Source of the DNA: Cedecea neteri
GTDB lineage: Bacteria; Pseudomonadota; Gammaproteobacteria; Enterobacterales; Enterobacteriaceae
NCBI RefSeq assembly: GCF_000758325.1
Contig: NZ_CP009459.1
Span: forward strand, 1,674,001-1,738,000
Direction of reading: 5' to 3'
Length of the DNA: 64,000 nucleotides
Of this stretch, positions 37,372 to 46,391 are shown piece by piece; the first letter of the stretch is position 1; every line of letters begins with the position of its first letter. Under the pieces are notes generated by a model that saw only the letters and a list, made by a program, of their open reading frames with translations, was not told the origin of the DNA and did not search any database. A program made the position numbers and the translations under genes.

Positions 37372-38070
37372 ATGGTGACGTTAGTGGACGACTGTCCAAG
37401 GTGTGGTTCACAGAAAATTTCTTTTGATTTTAATGGATTGAATTGCACTAAAGTTTATACAAGCCTTGGTGGAGCAAAAACGCACGAGTACGAGATTTAC
37501 TGCGTTTGTCGGGAATGTCGTCAAACGACTATGTTTATGTGCTGGCCTTTGGAAAAAAATAAAACATTAGATGGTTACAATTGGGGGAGTGGGCTTTTTG
37601 GGCTAAGGGAAGTAGTTGAAGTGGGCAGACCTATTTCACCCGCTGACATAGCCGTAGAAGAACCACCAGAATTTTTGCCTGAACACATAAACAATGCATA
37701 TGAGGAAGGTGCAAAATGTCTGGCAATCGGCTGCTATAATGCAGCGGCAACCATGTTTAGGCTTTGTCTTGATTACGCGACTAAAGGTCTTGTTCCTGAT
37801 GGTGAACAAGGGCTTGCACAGAAAATCAAGAGAAGCTTGGGGTTAAGAATGGAGTGGCTCTTTGATAATCACCTTTTACCTGAGTCTTTGAGAGAGCTGG
37901 CTGAATGTGTCAAAGATGATGGAAATGATGGTGCCCATGAGGGGATTTTGGATAAGGCTGCCGCTGAGGATCTTGAAGATTTTACCTATCTTTTTTTAGA
38001 GCGGCTTTATACTGAGCCTCAGCGCCTTATCGAAGCCCGGACAAGGCGTGAGCAAAGACGAAAAAAATAA
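37372..38070 (+). CDS. Zinc-ribbon DUF4145-like protein
   Basis: 232 aa. The N-terminal zinc ribbon has CPRC at 9-12 and CVCREC near 44-49. The C-terminal helical part (AYEEGAKCLAIGCYNAAATM and DDGNDGAHEG near 182-191) has the DUF4145 pattern of a HEPN-like helical domain. It lies between cos and the oppositely oriented portal gene, outside the essential modules. DUF4145 proteins often accompany restriction genes. Role unknown. Confidence 0.7.
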   Translation: MVTLVDDCPRCGSQKISFDFNGLNCTKVYTSLGGAKTHEYEIYCVCRECRQTTMFMCWPLEKNKTLDGYNWGSGLFGLREVVEVGRPISPADIAVEEPPEFLPEHINNAYEEGAKCLAIGCYNAAATMFRLCLDYATKGLVPDGEQGLAQKIKRSLGLRMEWLFDNHLLPESLRELAECVKDDGNDGAHEGILDKAAAEDLEDFTYLFLERLYTEPQRLIEARTRREQRRKK

Positions 38071-38078
38071 GTTTAGAA

Positions 38079-39122
38079 TCATTCATCTTCAAGAATATAG
38101 GGCGTGAATTTAATCACTTTCTCGCCCAGCCAGTCGTTAAATTCCTGCAGTCGCTTCTGCAGCGGTATTAGCTCGTTGCGGACAAAAACGCGACTGGCCT
38201 TCTCCACATCCCCAAACCCACCAACATTACTAGGCATAATCCCCATCATCTGCGGCGGTACGCGGTGAGCTGCCATCATGTCATCCCGGCTCACGTTCTT
38301 GATGTTCAGGAACTCATCCTTTGCCGCCACCTCTGACAGCGGGATGATCTGAATGCCGTCCTTTTTGCCGTTGGGCGAATACATAAACAGGTTACGGAAG
38401 TTGCCCGGCCCCTTGGCACTTTTCATAGCCTGGCGGATGTTGTTTACGTCCTCCTGGTTCTGCGCTGCGTCGGTCATATACATGATGAAGCCTGCATGGC
38501 TGCCGTTGATGTAATACTTCCGGCGGAACAGCGTGGCGGACTCATTCAGCAGGGCGGAAGGGATGGCTGACAGGTATTCCGGCAGGCCGTAAATTTCCTG
38601 GTTTAAGTCCGGCTCCATCAGGTGAAAGATGCTGCCTTTCGTGAACTCATAAGGCTGCGTGGTCATGCCGTATTGCACAAACCAATAGGTGTCGAGGTCG
38701 ATCCCGCGGCGGGTGTATTTTGCCAGCGATGGCTCCAGTGACAGAATGCCGCCCAGCCGGTTTGTCCGTTTTTCCAGGTAGGCGTTACCGAACACCAGAT
38801 AGTCCTGCACAAAGCGGCTGAATGCCTGCTGGCTTAATAGCGAGTGCGGGACAAATGTACTGGTCAGGATGTTGCGCTTAACGGCAATCGGCGAGCTGTG
38901 ATGCACGGCGGCGCGGTAGGTGCGGGCCAGCCCGTCAAAGCTCACGGGCGGCTCATACCACTTATCCATCTGCACGCATTCCACGTAGTCCAGCAGCTCG
39001 CGGCGGTCCAGTACCGGGATCGGATCGCCAAAGCTGAACGCTTCGGCGTGAGTTGTGTTCTTCTGCTGCGCGGCTTCCTGTACTGGCACGGTGCTGGTCA
39101 GGGTGTCGTGTTCACTCATCAA
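38079..39122 (-). CDS. Q: Portal protein gpQ
   Basis: 347 aa, P2 gpQ family (PBSX-type portal). MDKWYEPPVSFDGLARTYRA and HRVPPQMMGIMPSNVGGFGD are conserved. It forms the portal vertex for DNA packaging. It is transcribed leftward with P, overlapping it by 4 bp. Confidence 0.96.
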   Translation of the reverse strand: MMSEHDTLTSTVPVQEAAQQKNTTHAEAFSFGDPIPVLDRRELLDYVECVQMDKWYEPPVSFDGLARTYRAAVHHSSPIAVKRNILTSTFVPHSLLSQQAFSRFVQDYLVFGNAYLEKRTNRLGGILSLEPSLAKYTRRGIDLDTYWFVQYGMTTQPYEFTKGSIFHLMEPDLNQEIYGLPEYLSAIPSALLNESATLFRRKYYINGSHAGFIMYMTDAAQNQEDVNNIRQAMKSAKGPGNFRNLFMYSPNGKKDGIQIIPLSEVAAKDEFLNIKNVSRDDMMAAHRVPPQMMGIMPSNVGGFGDVEKASRVFVRNELIPLQKRLQEFNDWLGEKVIKFTPYILEDE

Positions 39123-40885
39123 AAAATCTCCACAATGTTGCTGGTATTGGCGGCCTCGCCCTGTAGCGGTTCGTTAAACAGCGCGTGCATCGTTGCCCAG
39201 GCCAAATCTGCGTGGCTGGCTTCTTCGCTGCGGCTGGCTTCGTAGGTTGGGCGGTTGCCGCTGGCGGTGGTGGCCCGGCGGATTGCCATGAATGACTGCG
39301 CAATGTCAGTGTGCCCGGCGTCGAACTCCAGGCGGCGGTGGCTGATAATGTCGTATGCCTTGAGCACCAAGGCGTTTTTCACGTTCGGGTTGTAGACGAA
39401 CTCCCGCACGGCAGGGAAGAACGCTTTCACATTTTCATACACGCCGTGGCCCACGCCCGTTGAGTCGATGCCGATGTAAGTCACGTTGTATTGCTGGGTA
39501 AGCTGTTTGATGGCGTCGGCTTGGGCGCGGAAGTCCATCCCGCGCCACTGATGGCGCTCAAGAATGCGGAACTTGCCGCCCGGCACAGGTGGTGGAGCCA
39601 TCACCACGCACCCGGCGCTGTCACCGTTCTGCGTACCCTTTGCCGGGTCATACCCGATCCACACTTCGCGCCAGCCGAACGGGCGCAGGGCCAGGGCCTG
39701 AAAATCTGACCAGACCTCCCAGCTGTCCACCATGCACGCCTGCAACTCACTGAGCGGAAAGACCGATGCGAGATCGTCGATAAATTCACACATCAGCAGG
39801 TTCTGGTATTCGTCCGGGCTGTACTCCATGCGCAGCTGGTCGAGGTCGAACAGGTTACAGCCGCCACGCACCGCATCCTCCACGGTGACAATCTGGCGAT
39901 ATTGCCCGTCCGGGCAGAGCAGGCCGGGAGCCAGGCTGCCATGGGTCAGGTCAATGTCCACTTTGTCGGCTTTGCTGCGGCCCCGGTTGAACAACGCGCC
40001 GGACCAGAACGGATAGGCGCTGTGCGTCAGGCTCGACGGGGTGGAAAAGTAGGTTTGCCGCCAACGTTTATGGATTGCCATGCCGGAGGCGACTTTGCGC
40101 AGTTCTTGGAATTTCGGGATCCAGAAATATTCATCCAGGTACAGGTTGCCGTGATAGCTCTGCGCGGTGCGGGCGTTGGTACCGAGGAAGTACAGGCACG
40201 CTCCGTTAGGCAGGACCATCGGATCGCCTCTCAGCTCCACCTCGACTTCTTTGGCAAAATCGATGATGTACTGCCTGAACATATGTGCCTGCGATTTGCT
40301 GGCGGATAGGAAGATCTGGTTACGTCCCGTGGTGATGGCGTCAATCAGTGCCTCACGGGCAAAGTAAAAGGTTGCCCCGATCTGGCGTGATTTGAGCAGG
40401 TTACGGATACGGTGACGGTTGCCTGCTTCCCACCAGTGGCGTTGATAGGCAAACATCGAATCGTGGAAAATTTCCTGCAGCTTTTCGGTCTGCTCGTCGC
40501 TGAATACGTTCTTTTCCGGTGGCTTGCGCGGGCCTTTGTTGCGGTTCGCCACGTTAGGGTTAAGGTCGGCCTCGTTGCCGCCGTCGTTAAATTTGCCGAT
40601 GCGGGCATGGCGTTCTGACTGACGCGCCAGCAGGTCAATCTCTTTGAAGTCTTTCCCTTCTTTCGTCTCCTTCATGATGAGCTGGCAGTAACGCGCGGCA
40701 GTGGTCAGCTGCATCTGATCCAGCGGGCCATAGTCGCCCCACTTGTCGCGCTTCTTCCAGCTGTGTACGGTTGCAACTTTCTCGCCCAGCATTTCTGCAA
40801 TGCGGGCTACGCGGTATCCCTGAAAGTACAGCATCATGGCCTGCCGACGGGGATCGAGATCTGTGGGAGTCAGTGTGGTGTTCAT
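39119..40885 (-). CDS. P: Terminase ATPase subunit gpP
   Basis: 588 aa. An N-terminal helix-turn-helix (MLYFQGYRVARIAEMLGEKV) precedes the ATPase (LLKSRQIGATFYFAREAL near residues 164-181) and a nuclease-like C-terminal part (YDPAKGTQNGDSAG; YIGIDSTGVGHGVYENV). Packages DNA from cos together with gpM. Divergent from O, with a shared Ogr site between them. Confidence 0.96.
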   Translation of the reverse strand: MNTTLTPTDLDPRRQAMMLYFQGYRVARIAEMLGEKVATVHSWKKRDKWGDYGPLDQMQLTTAARYCQLIMKETKEGKDFKEIDLLARQSERHARIGKFNDGGNEADLNPNVANRNKGPRKPPEKNVFSDEQTEKLQEIFHDSMFAYQRHWWEAGNRHRIRNLLKSRQIGATFYFAREALIDAITTGRNQIFLSASKSQAHMFRQYIIDFAKEVEVELRGDPMVLPNGACLYFLGTNARTAQSYHGNLYLDEYFWIPKFQELRKVASGMAIHKRWRQTYFSTPSSLTHSAYPFWSGALFNRGRSKADKVDIDLTHGSLAPGLLCPDGQYRQIVTVEDAVRGGCNLFDLDQLRMEYSPDEYQNLLMCEFIDDLASVFPLSELQACMVDSWEVWSDFQALALRPFGWREVWIGYDPAKGTQNGDSAGCVVMAPPPVPGGKFRILERHQWRGMDFRAQADAIKQLTQQYNVTYIGIDSTGVGHGVYENVKAFFPAVREFVYNPNVKNALVLKAYDIISHRRLEFDAGHTDIAQSFMAIRRATTASGNRPTYEASRSEEASHADLAWATMHALFNEPLQGEAANTSNIVEIF

Positions 40886-40931
40886 GGCACAAGATTACGG
40901 CCTTGACTGACGCCTTTCCCCGGCTGCGTTT

Positions 40932-40949
40932 TGTGTCGTCCTCAGTACA
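40932..40949. promoter_or_regulatory. Ogr-type late activator site between P and O
   Basis: TGT, 12 bases, ACA: the P2 Ogr/delta binding consensus. Being palindromic it can serve the divergent P-Q and O-S late operons. Confidence 0.75.
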
Positions 40950-41027
40950 AGTCCCGCGCGTTGTTTCACTCCCCCCATCCCAGCAAACATAAGGCTCCAG
41001 TAAGTTTTTTCTAACGGAGCATGGCTC

Positions 41028-41852
41028 ATGACAGCGAAAGCAAAGCGTTTCCGCATCGGGGTGGAAGGTGCCACCACTGACGGACGTGAAATCCAGCGTG
41101 ACTGGCTGGTGCAGATGGCAGCCAGTTACAACCCGGCGGTGTACACCGCGCAGATTAACCTTGAGCACATCAAGTCCTACCTGCCGGACAGCACCTTTAA
41201 CCGCTACGGCACCGTGACCGCCCTGGTTGCAGAGGAAATCAAAGATGGTGCGCTGGCGGGCAAGATGGCGCTCTATGCCGATGTGGCCCCGACGGATGCC
41301 CTGGTGGCCCTGGTGAAGAAAGGCCAGAAGCTTTTCACCTCCATGGAAGTCAGCCCGCAGTTTGCTGATTCTGGCAAGGCGTATCTGGTCGGCTTGGCGG
41401 CAACGGATGACCCGGCAAGCCTGGGCACGGAAATGCTGACATTCAGCGCCACCGCCACCCATAACCCACTGGCAAACCGCAAGCTGAACCCGGAAAACCT
41501 GTTCTCCGCCGCCGCCGAAACGGTGATCGAACTGGAAGAAAATCAGCCGAACCTCTTTTCCCGCGTGACCGCGCTGTTTGCCAAAAAAGAGCAAACCAAT
41601 GACGCGCGCTTCTCTGATGTGCATAAAGCCGTGGAGCTGGTTGCCATTGAGCAGCAGAGCTTTGGCGAGCGCACAGACAAATCCCTGTCTGAGCAGGAAA
41701 CCCGCCTCTCTGCGCTGGAAACCTCATTGCAGCAACAGCAGGCCGATTTTGCGGCGCTGCAGCAGCAACTGAGCACCGAAGACAGCCGCAAGGATTACCG
41801 CCAGCGTGCGCCGGGCGTTGATGCACCCGCTGGCACCGTGACTAACTGCTGA
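41028..41852 (+). CDS. O: Capsid scaffolding protein/protease gpO
   Basis: 274 aa, P2 gpO family. The N-terminal protease domain has FRIGVEGATTDGREI, INLEHIK with the catalytic His and FTSMEVSPQF with the Ser. The C-terminal scaffold part is a Gln-rich coiled coil (ETSLQQQQADFAALQQQLST). It cleaves capsid protein N and itself during head assembly. Confidence 0.95.
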   Translation: MTAKAKRFRIGVEGATTDGREIQRDWLVQMAASYNPAVYTAQINLEHIKSYLPDSTFNRYGTVTALVAEEIKDGALAGKMALYADVAPTDALVALVKKGQKLFTSMEVSPQFADSGKAYLVGLAATDDPASLGTEMLTFSATATHNPLANRKLNPENLFSAAAETVIELEENQPNLFSRVTALFAKKEQTNDARFSDVHKAVELVAIEQQSFGERTDKSLSEQETRLSALETSLQQQQADFAALQQQLSTEDSRKDYRQRAPGVDAPAGTVTNC

Positions 41853-41868
41853 TGGAGCACAAGACCCG

Positions 41869-42933
41869 ATGAAACAGAAAACCAAATTTGCCTTTAACGC
41901 CTACCTGATGCAGCTGGCCCGCCTGAACAATGTTCCGGTGGAGGAGCTGTCCAGCAAGTTCACGGTGGAGCCGTCCGTGCAGCAGACGCTGGAAGACCAG
42001 ATTCAGCAGTCCGCCGCGTTCCTCACTCTAATCAACATCATGCCAGTATCTGAGCAGTCCGGTCAGTTGCTGGGACTGGGTGTCGGCAGCACCATCGCCG
42101 GAACCACCGACACCACTGCCAAAGAACGTGAAGCCACCGATCCAACGCTAATGACGGATGTGGAGTACAAGTGCGAACAGACCAACTTTGACACAGTTCT
42201 GACCTACGCGAAGCTGGACTTGTGGGCGAAGTTCCAGGACTTCCAACTGCGTATCCGTAACGCCATCATTCAGCGCCAGGCACTGGACCGCATCATGATC
42301 GGCTTTAACGGAGTGAAGCGTGCCAAAACCTCCAACCGTGCCGACAACCCGATGCTACAGGACGTGAACAAAGGCTGGCTGCAGAAGGTGCGTGAAGATG
42401 CGCCGGACTGCGTGATGGGCAGCACCACCGCCGAAGACGGCACCACTACCGCCGCCCCGGTTAAAGTCGGGACGGGTGGTCAGTACATCAATCTGGATGC
42501 TGTGGTGATGGATGCTGTCAACGAGCTGATTGATCCGATTTTCCAGGACGATGACGGTCTGGTGGTGGTCTGTGGTCGTGCGCTGCTGGCGGATAAGTAT
42601 TTCCCACTGGTCAACAAAGATCAGGACAACAGCGAGAAAATCTCCGCCGACCTCATCATCAGTCAGAAACGTATGGGGGGCCTGCAGGCGGTGCGCGCGC
42701 CGTTCTTCCCAGCTAATGCGCTGCTGGTCACTCGCCTGGACAACCTGTCCATCTACTGGCAGGAAGACACCCGCCGTCGCGCGGTTATCGACAATCCGAA
42801 GCGTGACCGCATCGAAAACTTTGAATCCGTCAATGAGGCGTACGTGGTGGAAGACTACCGCTGCGTGGCGCTGGTGGAAAACATCGAGATCGGTGATTTC
42901 AGCGCGCCAGCCGCGCCGAAAGGCGGGGAGTAA
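41869..42933 (+). CDS. N: Major capsid protein gpN
   Basis: 354 aa (P2 gpN 357). The N-terminus MKQKTKFAFNAYLMQLARLN and IIQRQALDRIMIGFNGV are typical. It forms the icosahedral head after gpO processing. Confidence 0.97.
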   Translation: MKQKTKFAFNAYLMQLARLNNVPVEELSSKFTVEPSVQQTLEDQIQQSAAFLTLINIMPVSEQSGQLLGLGVGSTIAGTTDTTAKEREATDPTLMTDVEYKCEQTNFDTVLTYAKLDLWAKFQDFQLRIRNAIIQRQALDRIMIGFNGVKRAKTSNRADNPMLQDVNKGWLQKVREDAPDCVMGSTTAEDGTTTAAPVKVGTGGQYINLDAVVMDAVNELIDPIFQDDDGLVVVCGRALLADKYFPLVNKDQDNSEKISADLIISQKRMGGLQAVRAPFFPANALLVTRLDNLSIYWQEDTRRRAVIDNPKRDRIENFESVNEAYVVEDYRCVALVENIEIGDFSAPAAPKGGE

Positions 42934-42936
42934 CGC

Positions 42937-43587
42937 ATGAGCCTGAGTCCTGCACGGCAACACCGCTTGCGCGTTCAGGCTGAACAGGCCGCCCGTTTGG
43001 GCGGCAGTGTTCGTCATGCGTCGGGCTATGACCAGATGCTGCTGCAGCTGGCGGAGGATAAGCGCCGCCTGAAAGGTATTCAGTCCACGGTGACAAAGGC
43101 GCAGATCAAGGTGGAACTGCTGCCGAAATATGCCGCCTGGGTGGAGGGTGTACTGGTTGCGGAGGCCACGCAGCAGGATGACGTGGTGATGTACGCCATG
43201 CTCTGGCGTATCGACGCCGGTGATTATGCTGGCGCGCTGCAAATCGCCGCCCACGCGCTGCGCCATGGCTGGGTGATGCCGCTCGGCAACCGCAATCCGC
43301 AGACGGTGCTGGTTGAGGAGCTGGCAGACGCGGCGCAAGCCGCCATCATCGCCTCACAACCTTTTGATACTGAGTGTTTGCTGCAGGCGCTGGATATGAC
43401 CGACGGCAGCGACATGCCCGATCAGTCCCGTGCTCGCCTACATAAAGCCATTGGTCTTTTGCTCTGCGAATTCAGCCCGGCCTCCGCCCTGAATCACCTC
43501 ACTCATGCGCTACAGCTCGACCCACGCTGTGGCGTGAAAAAAGACAAAGAGCGGCTTGAGCGCAGACTGCGCAACGAGAGCCAGTAA
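42937..43587 (+). CDS. M: Terminase endonuclease subunit gpM
   Basis: 216 aa, P2 gpM family (MSLSPARQHRLRVQAEQAAR). Cuts cos and pairs with gpP. Starts 3 bp after N. Confidence 0.95.
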   Translation: MSLSPARQHRLRVQAEQAARLGGSVRHASGYDQMLLQLAEDKRRLKGIQSTVTKAQIKVELLPKYAAWVEGVLVAEATQQDDVVMYAMLWRIDAGDYAGALQIAAHALRHGWVMPLGNRNPQTVLVEELADAAQAAIIASQPFDTECLLQALDMTDGSDMPDQSRARLHKAIGLLLCEFSPASALNHLTHALQLDPRCGVKKDKERLERRLRNESQ

Positions 43588-43681
43588 CGGAACGTGCCCC
43601 GCGCACGGGCGGCACGGGATGGCGACAGGCTCAGCCTTATCAAAATCCCGTCCACCGCCCACTTTTTCAGGAGAAAGCGAT

Positions 43682-44146
43682 ATGCAGTTTGTTGCGCCTG
43701 AGCAGGCCCCGGAACAGGCGGAGGTCATCAAAAATACGCCGTTCTGGCCTGATGTGGACCTGTGCGAATTTCGCAGCGTGATGCGCACTGACGGCACGGT
43801 GACGCCCGCCCGGCTGAAACAGTTGGCGCTCACGGCAATGTCGGAAGTCAACGCGGAGCTGTACACCTTCCGCCAGCGCCAGCAGGCGCTGGGCTACCGG
43901 ATGCTGGCAGAGGTGCCCGCAGAAGAACTGGACGGTAAAAGCGAGCGCCTGCATCACTACAGCAATGCGGTGTATTGCTGGGCGCGTGCGGTGCTCAATG
44001 AGCGCTATCAGGACTATGATTCCACGGCGTCTGCGGTAAAGCGCGGGGAAGAACTGGCGGAGGCTAGCGCCGACCTGTGGCGTGATGCCCGCTGGGCAAT
44101 CAGCCGGGTGCAGGATGCGCCGCACTGCACGGTGGAGCTTATCTGA
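43682..44146 (+). CDS. L: Head completion/stabilisation protein gpL
   Basis: 154 aa from the ATG at 43682, which has an AGGAGAAAG site; an open frame from 43556 overlaps M and is rejected. NTPFWPDVDLCEFRSVMRTD is the family core. Closes the head after packaging. Confidence 0.93.
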   Translation: MQFVAPEQAPEQAEVIKNTPFWPDVDLCEFRSVMRTDGTVTPARLKQLALTAMSEVNAELYTFRQRQQALGYRMLAEVPAEELDGKSERLHHYSNAVYCWARAVLNERYQDYDSTASAVKRGEELAEASADLWRDARWAISRVQDAPHCTVELI

Positions 44147-44349
44147 TGAAAGTGCGTGCGCACCAGTATGACACTGTGGATGCGCTTTGCTGGCGTCATT
44201 ACGGGCGCACGCAGGGCGTCACAGAACAGGTGCTACAGGCAAATCCGGGGCTGGCAGAGTACGGCCCTTTTTTACCTCACGGGCTTGAAGTGGAGCTGCC
44301 GGATTTGGTCCGGGCTGCAACCACTCAGACCGTTCAGCTATGGGACTGA
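44146..44349 (+). CDS. X: Tail protein X (LysM-like)
   Basis: 67 aa, P2 gpX family, LysM-like (DTVDALCWRHYGRTQGVTEQ; LPHGLEVELPDL). One-base overlap with L (TGATG). Confidence 0.93.
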   Translation: MKVRAHQYDTVDALCWRHYGRTQGVTEQVLQANPGLAEYGPFLPHGLEVELPDLVRAATTQTVQLWD

Positions 44350-44351
44350 CC

Positions 44352-44567
44352 ATGACAATAGAAAAAGTCACGGCCTTCATTGTGTACTGGATCGCAGTCT
44401 TTCTGGCCTGGCTGGGAGGCTGGTCTATTCAGGATGCGGCCGCCGCAGTGGGCATGGCCCTGGGCGCGGGAATGTTTGCGGTGAGCTGGTATTACCGGCG
44501 CAAAACATTCCAGCTTCTCGTTACGGGAAAAATCAGCCTGGAGGTTTATGAACGCGTCAATCGTTAA
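44352..44567 (+). CDS. Phage holin
   Basis: 71 aa from the ATG at 44352; an ATG four codons upstream is possible. Two hydrophobic segments (FIVYWIAVFLAWLGGW and AAAAVGMALGAGMFAVSWYY) are followed by a charged tail, resembling HP1/pinholin-type holins. It replaces P2 Y by position. Because the endolysin has a SAR signal, a pinholin function fits. Confidence 0.8.
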   Translation: MTIEKVTAFIVYWIAVFLAWLGGWSIQDAAAAVGMALGAGMFAVSWYYRRKTFQLLVTGKISLEVYERVNR

Positions 44568-45057
44568 GCGCTGTGCAGTTGGCGCTGTGCTCGCCATTGC
44601 TGCAACCCTGCCGGGGTTTCAGCAGCTCAATACCTCTGTTGAGGGGCTGAAGCTTATTGCTGATTACGAAGGATGCCGCCTGCAGCCATATCAGTGTGAT
44701 GCCAATGTCTGGACTGATGGGATCGGCAACACGGTAGGGGTGGTGCCGGGCAAAACCATCACGGAGAGACAGGCAGCGCAGGGGCTGATCTCCAATGTGC
44801 TGCGTGTGGAGCGGGCGCTGGATAAGTGTGTGCTGCAGTCGATGCCGCAAAAGGTCTATGACGCCGTGGTGTCGTTTGCTTTCAACGTAGGGACAGGCAA
44901 TGCCTGCAGCTCCACGCTGGTTAAGTTGCTCAATCAGCGGCGCTGGACGGATGCGTGCCACCAGTTGCCGCGCTGGGTTTATGTGAAAGGTGTGTTTAAT
45001 CAGGGGCTGGACAACCGTCGCGGGCGGGAAATGGCCTGGTGCTTACAAGGAGCATAG
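44548..45057 (+). CDS. SAR endolysin (lysozyme, GH24)
   Basis: 169 aa, the position of P2 K. The weakly hydrophobic Ala/Gly-rich N-terminus (VGAVLAIAATLPG) is a signal-arrest-release sequence. The catalytic pattern is E-8aa-C-5aa-T (Glu in YEGC, Cys in YQCD, Thr in WTDG), the Cys variant of the more usual E-8aa-D-5aa-T. It would be exported by Sec, held in the membrane and released when the pinholin collapses the potential. Overlaps the holin gene. Confidence 0.9.
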   Translation: MNASIVKRCAVGAVLAIAATLPGFQQLNTSVEGLKLIADYEGCRLQPYQCDANVWTDGIGNTVGVVPGKTITERQAAQGLISNVLRVERALDKCVLQSMPQKVYDAVVSFAFNVGTGNACSSTLVKLLNQRRWTDACHQLPRWVYVKGVFNQGLDNRRGREMAWCLQGA

Positions 45058-45061
45058 CAAG

Positions 45062-45439
45062 ATGAAGAAGAAATTTATTAGCGTGTTTTTCCCGATAGTG
45101 TGGGCCGCACTACTCGTTATCAGTCTGCTTTACCCTCGCAGTGGGGCGCCGGTTCTGGTCGGTGCATCTGTTCAGGTAGCGTGCATTATTGCCTGGCTCA
45201 TGGCGGCATTTGCCGTTATCGGATGGGCCGCCGGTGATGGGCCGCGTAACCAGGTAAGGGCGGCATTGATGAAGTTCAGGATGCAGCCGGTAAAACCAGT
45301 GCGAACATGGACGGTGAGGCTGCTTGTTGTTGCGTGCCTAGCAATATCGGGCTGGGCAATCACTTTGGTGTTTTATCTGCTGACGCTGGTCCTGTATCAA
45401 ATTGCTCGTGCGCAGCTCCATAAACCGGCGGCTGCCTGA
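45062..45439 (+). CDS. Lysis-module membrane protein (LysA position)
   Basis: 125 aa from the ATG at 45062 with an AAGGAG site. Three or four transmembrane segments (FFPIVWAALLVISLLY; ACIIAWLMAAFAVIGWAA; VACLAISGWAITLVFYLLT). It lies between the endolysin and lysB, where P2 has lysA, a proposed antiholin. The sequence is not obviously LysA. Confidence 0.65.
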   Translation: MKKKFISVFFPIVWAALLVISLLYPRSGAPVLVGASVQVACIIAWLMAAFAVIGWAAGDGPRNQVRAALMKFRMQPVKPVRTWTVRLLVVACLAISGWAITLVFYLLTLVLYQIARAQLHKPAAA

Positions 45440-45864
45440 TGCGTGTGCTGGCGGTAGTGCTTGCGCTAGCACTGGTCGCGCTGGGCTGGCAGTCGTGGCG
45501 GCTTAACAATGCCAGCCACATCATAGAGACGCAGGGCGCGGTGCTGAAAAGTAAAGCGCTGGAATTGACGAAGAAAAACAGCCAGTTGATCGGCCTGTCC
45601 ATTCTGACTGAAACCAACAGCCAGGAGCAGGTGCGACTTTATGCGGCAGCGGAGCAGAACGCCTCGCTGCTGAGACTCCGTCAACACAGGATCGAGGAGC
45701 TAAAACGTGAAAACGAGGATTTACGCCGCTGGGCTGACACTCCTTTGCCTGCTGACATTGTCCGGCTGCGGGAGCGTCCAGCCATCGCCGGAGGTGCAGC
45801 TTACCGTGAGTGGCTGTCCAAAAGTGACGCAGTGCCGACTGGAAAGGTCATCGCCCAGGAGTAA
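45439..45864 (+). CDS. lysB: i-spanin LysB (Rz-like)
   Basis: 141 aa. One N-terminal transmembrane helix (VLAVVLALALVALGW) and a long periplasmic coiled coil (QHRIEELKRENEDLRRW). It spans to the outer-membrane lipoprotein LysC, whose gene starts inside it. Confidence 0.88.
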   Translation: MRVLAVVLALALVALGWQSWRLNNASHIIETQGAVLKSKALELTKKNSQLIGLSILTETNSQEQVRLYAAAEQNASLLRLRQHRIEELKRENEDLRRWADTPLPADIVRLRERPAIAGGAAYREWLSKSDAVPTGKVIAQE

Positions 45865-45997
45865 CGGTGATCTGAATGCGGTGCTGGATGAAACCGAGGC
45901 CGCCTGGGCGACCTGTGCTGACAAGGTGGACACGATAGTTTCGTGTCAGGAGCGAAATAGTGAACAAGCCGCAGTCTTTACGCCGCGCCCTGAATGA
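45707..45997 (+). CDS. lysC: o-spanin LysC (Rz1-like lipoprotein)
   Basis: 96 aa, GTG start at 45707 inside lysB in another frame, with GAGGAGC upstream. The lipobox LTLSGC near residues 16-21 marks a lipoprotein, followed by a Pro-containing linker. The embedded arrangement is classic for Rz/Rz1 pairs. Its 3' end overlaps gene R by 38 bp. Confidence 0.87.
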   Translation: MKTRIYAAGLTLLCLLTLSGCGSVQPSPEVQLTVSGCPKVTQCRLERSSPRSNGDLNAVLDETEAAWATCADKVDTIVSCQERNSEQAAVFTPRPE

Positions 45998-46391
45998 AGC
46001 AGTTGCTTATGTCCGGGGCAACCCGGACAAACTACACCTTTTCGTTGATAACGGCTCACTTGTAGCAACCGGGGCCAGTTCTATGTCATGGGAATACCGC
46101 TACACGTTGAACGTGGTAATTGAAGATTTTAGCGGTGATCAAAATTTGCTGATGGCACCAGTGCTGTTGTGGCTTCGTGATAATCAGCCGGACGCTATTA
46201 ACAGCCCGGAACTGCGCGAAAAACTGTTCACTTTTGAGGTGGATATTCTGCGAAACGATATCTGCGATATCAGTTTGAACCTGCAACTTACTGAGCGTGT
46301 GATTGTTAGCGCTGACGGTGGAGTGGCGAGCGTTGAGGCTGTGCCGGAGCCTGACGAACCGGACGAAATGTGGACTGTGAAACGTGGATGA
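45960..46391 (+). CDS. R: Tail completion protein gpR
   Basis: 143 aa, GTG start. P2 gpR family (MNKPQSLRRALNEAVAYVRG; SWEYRYTLNVVIEDFSGD). Needed for tail completion. Confidence 0.93.
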   Translation: MNKPQSLRRALNEAVAYVRGNPDKLHLFVDNGSLVATGASSMSWEYRYTLNVVIEDFSGDQNLLMAPVLLWLRDNQPDAINSPELREKLFTFEVDILRNDICDISLNLQLTERVIVSADGGVASVEAVPEPDEPDEMWTVKRG

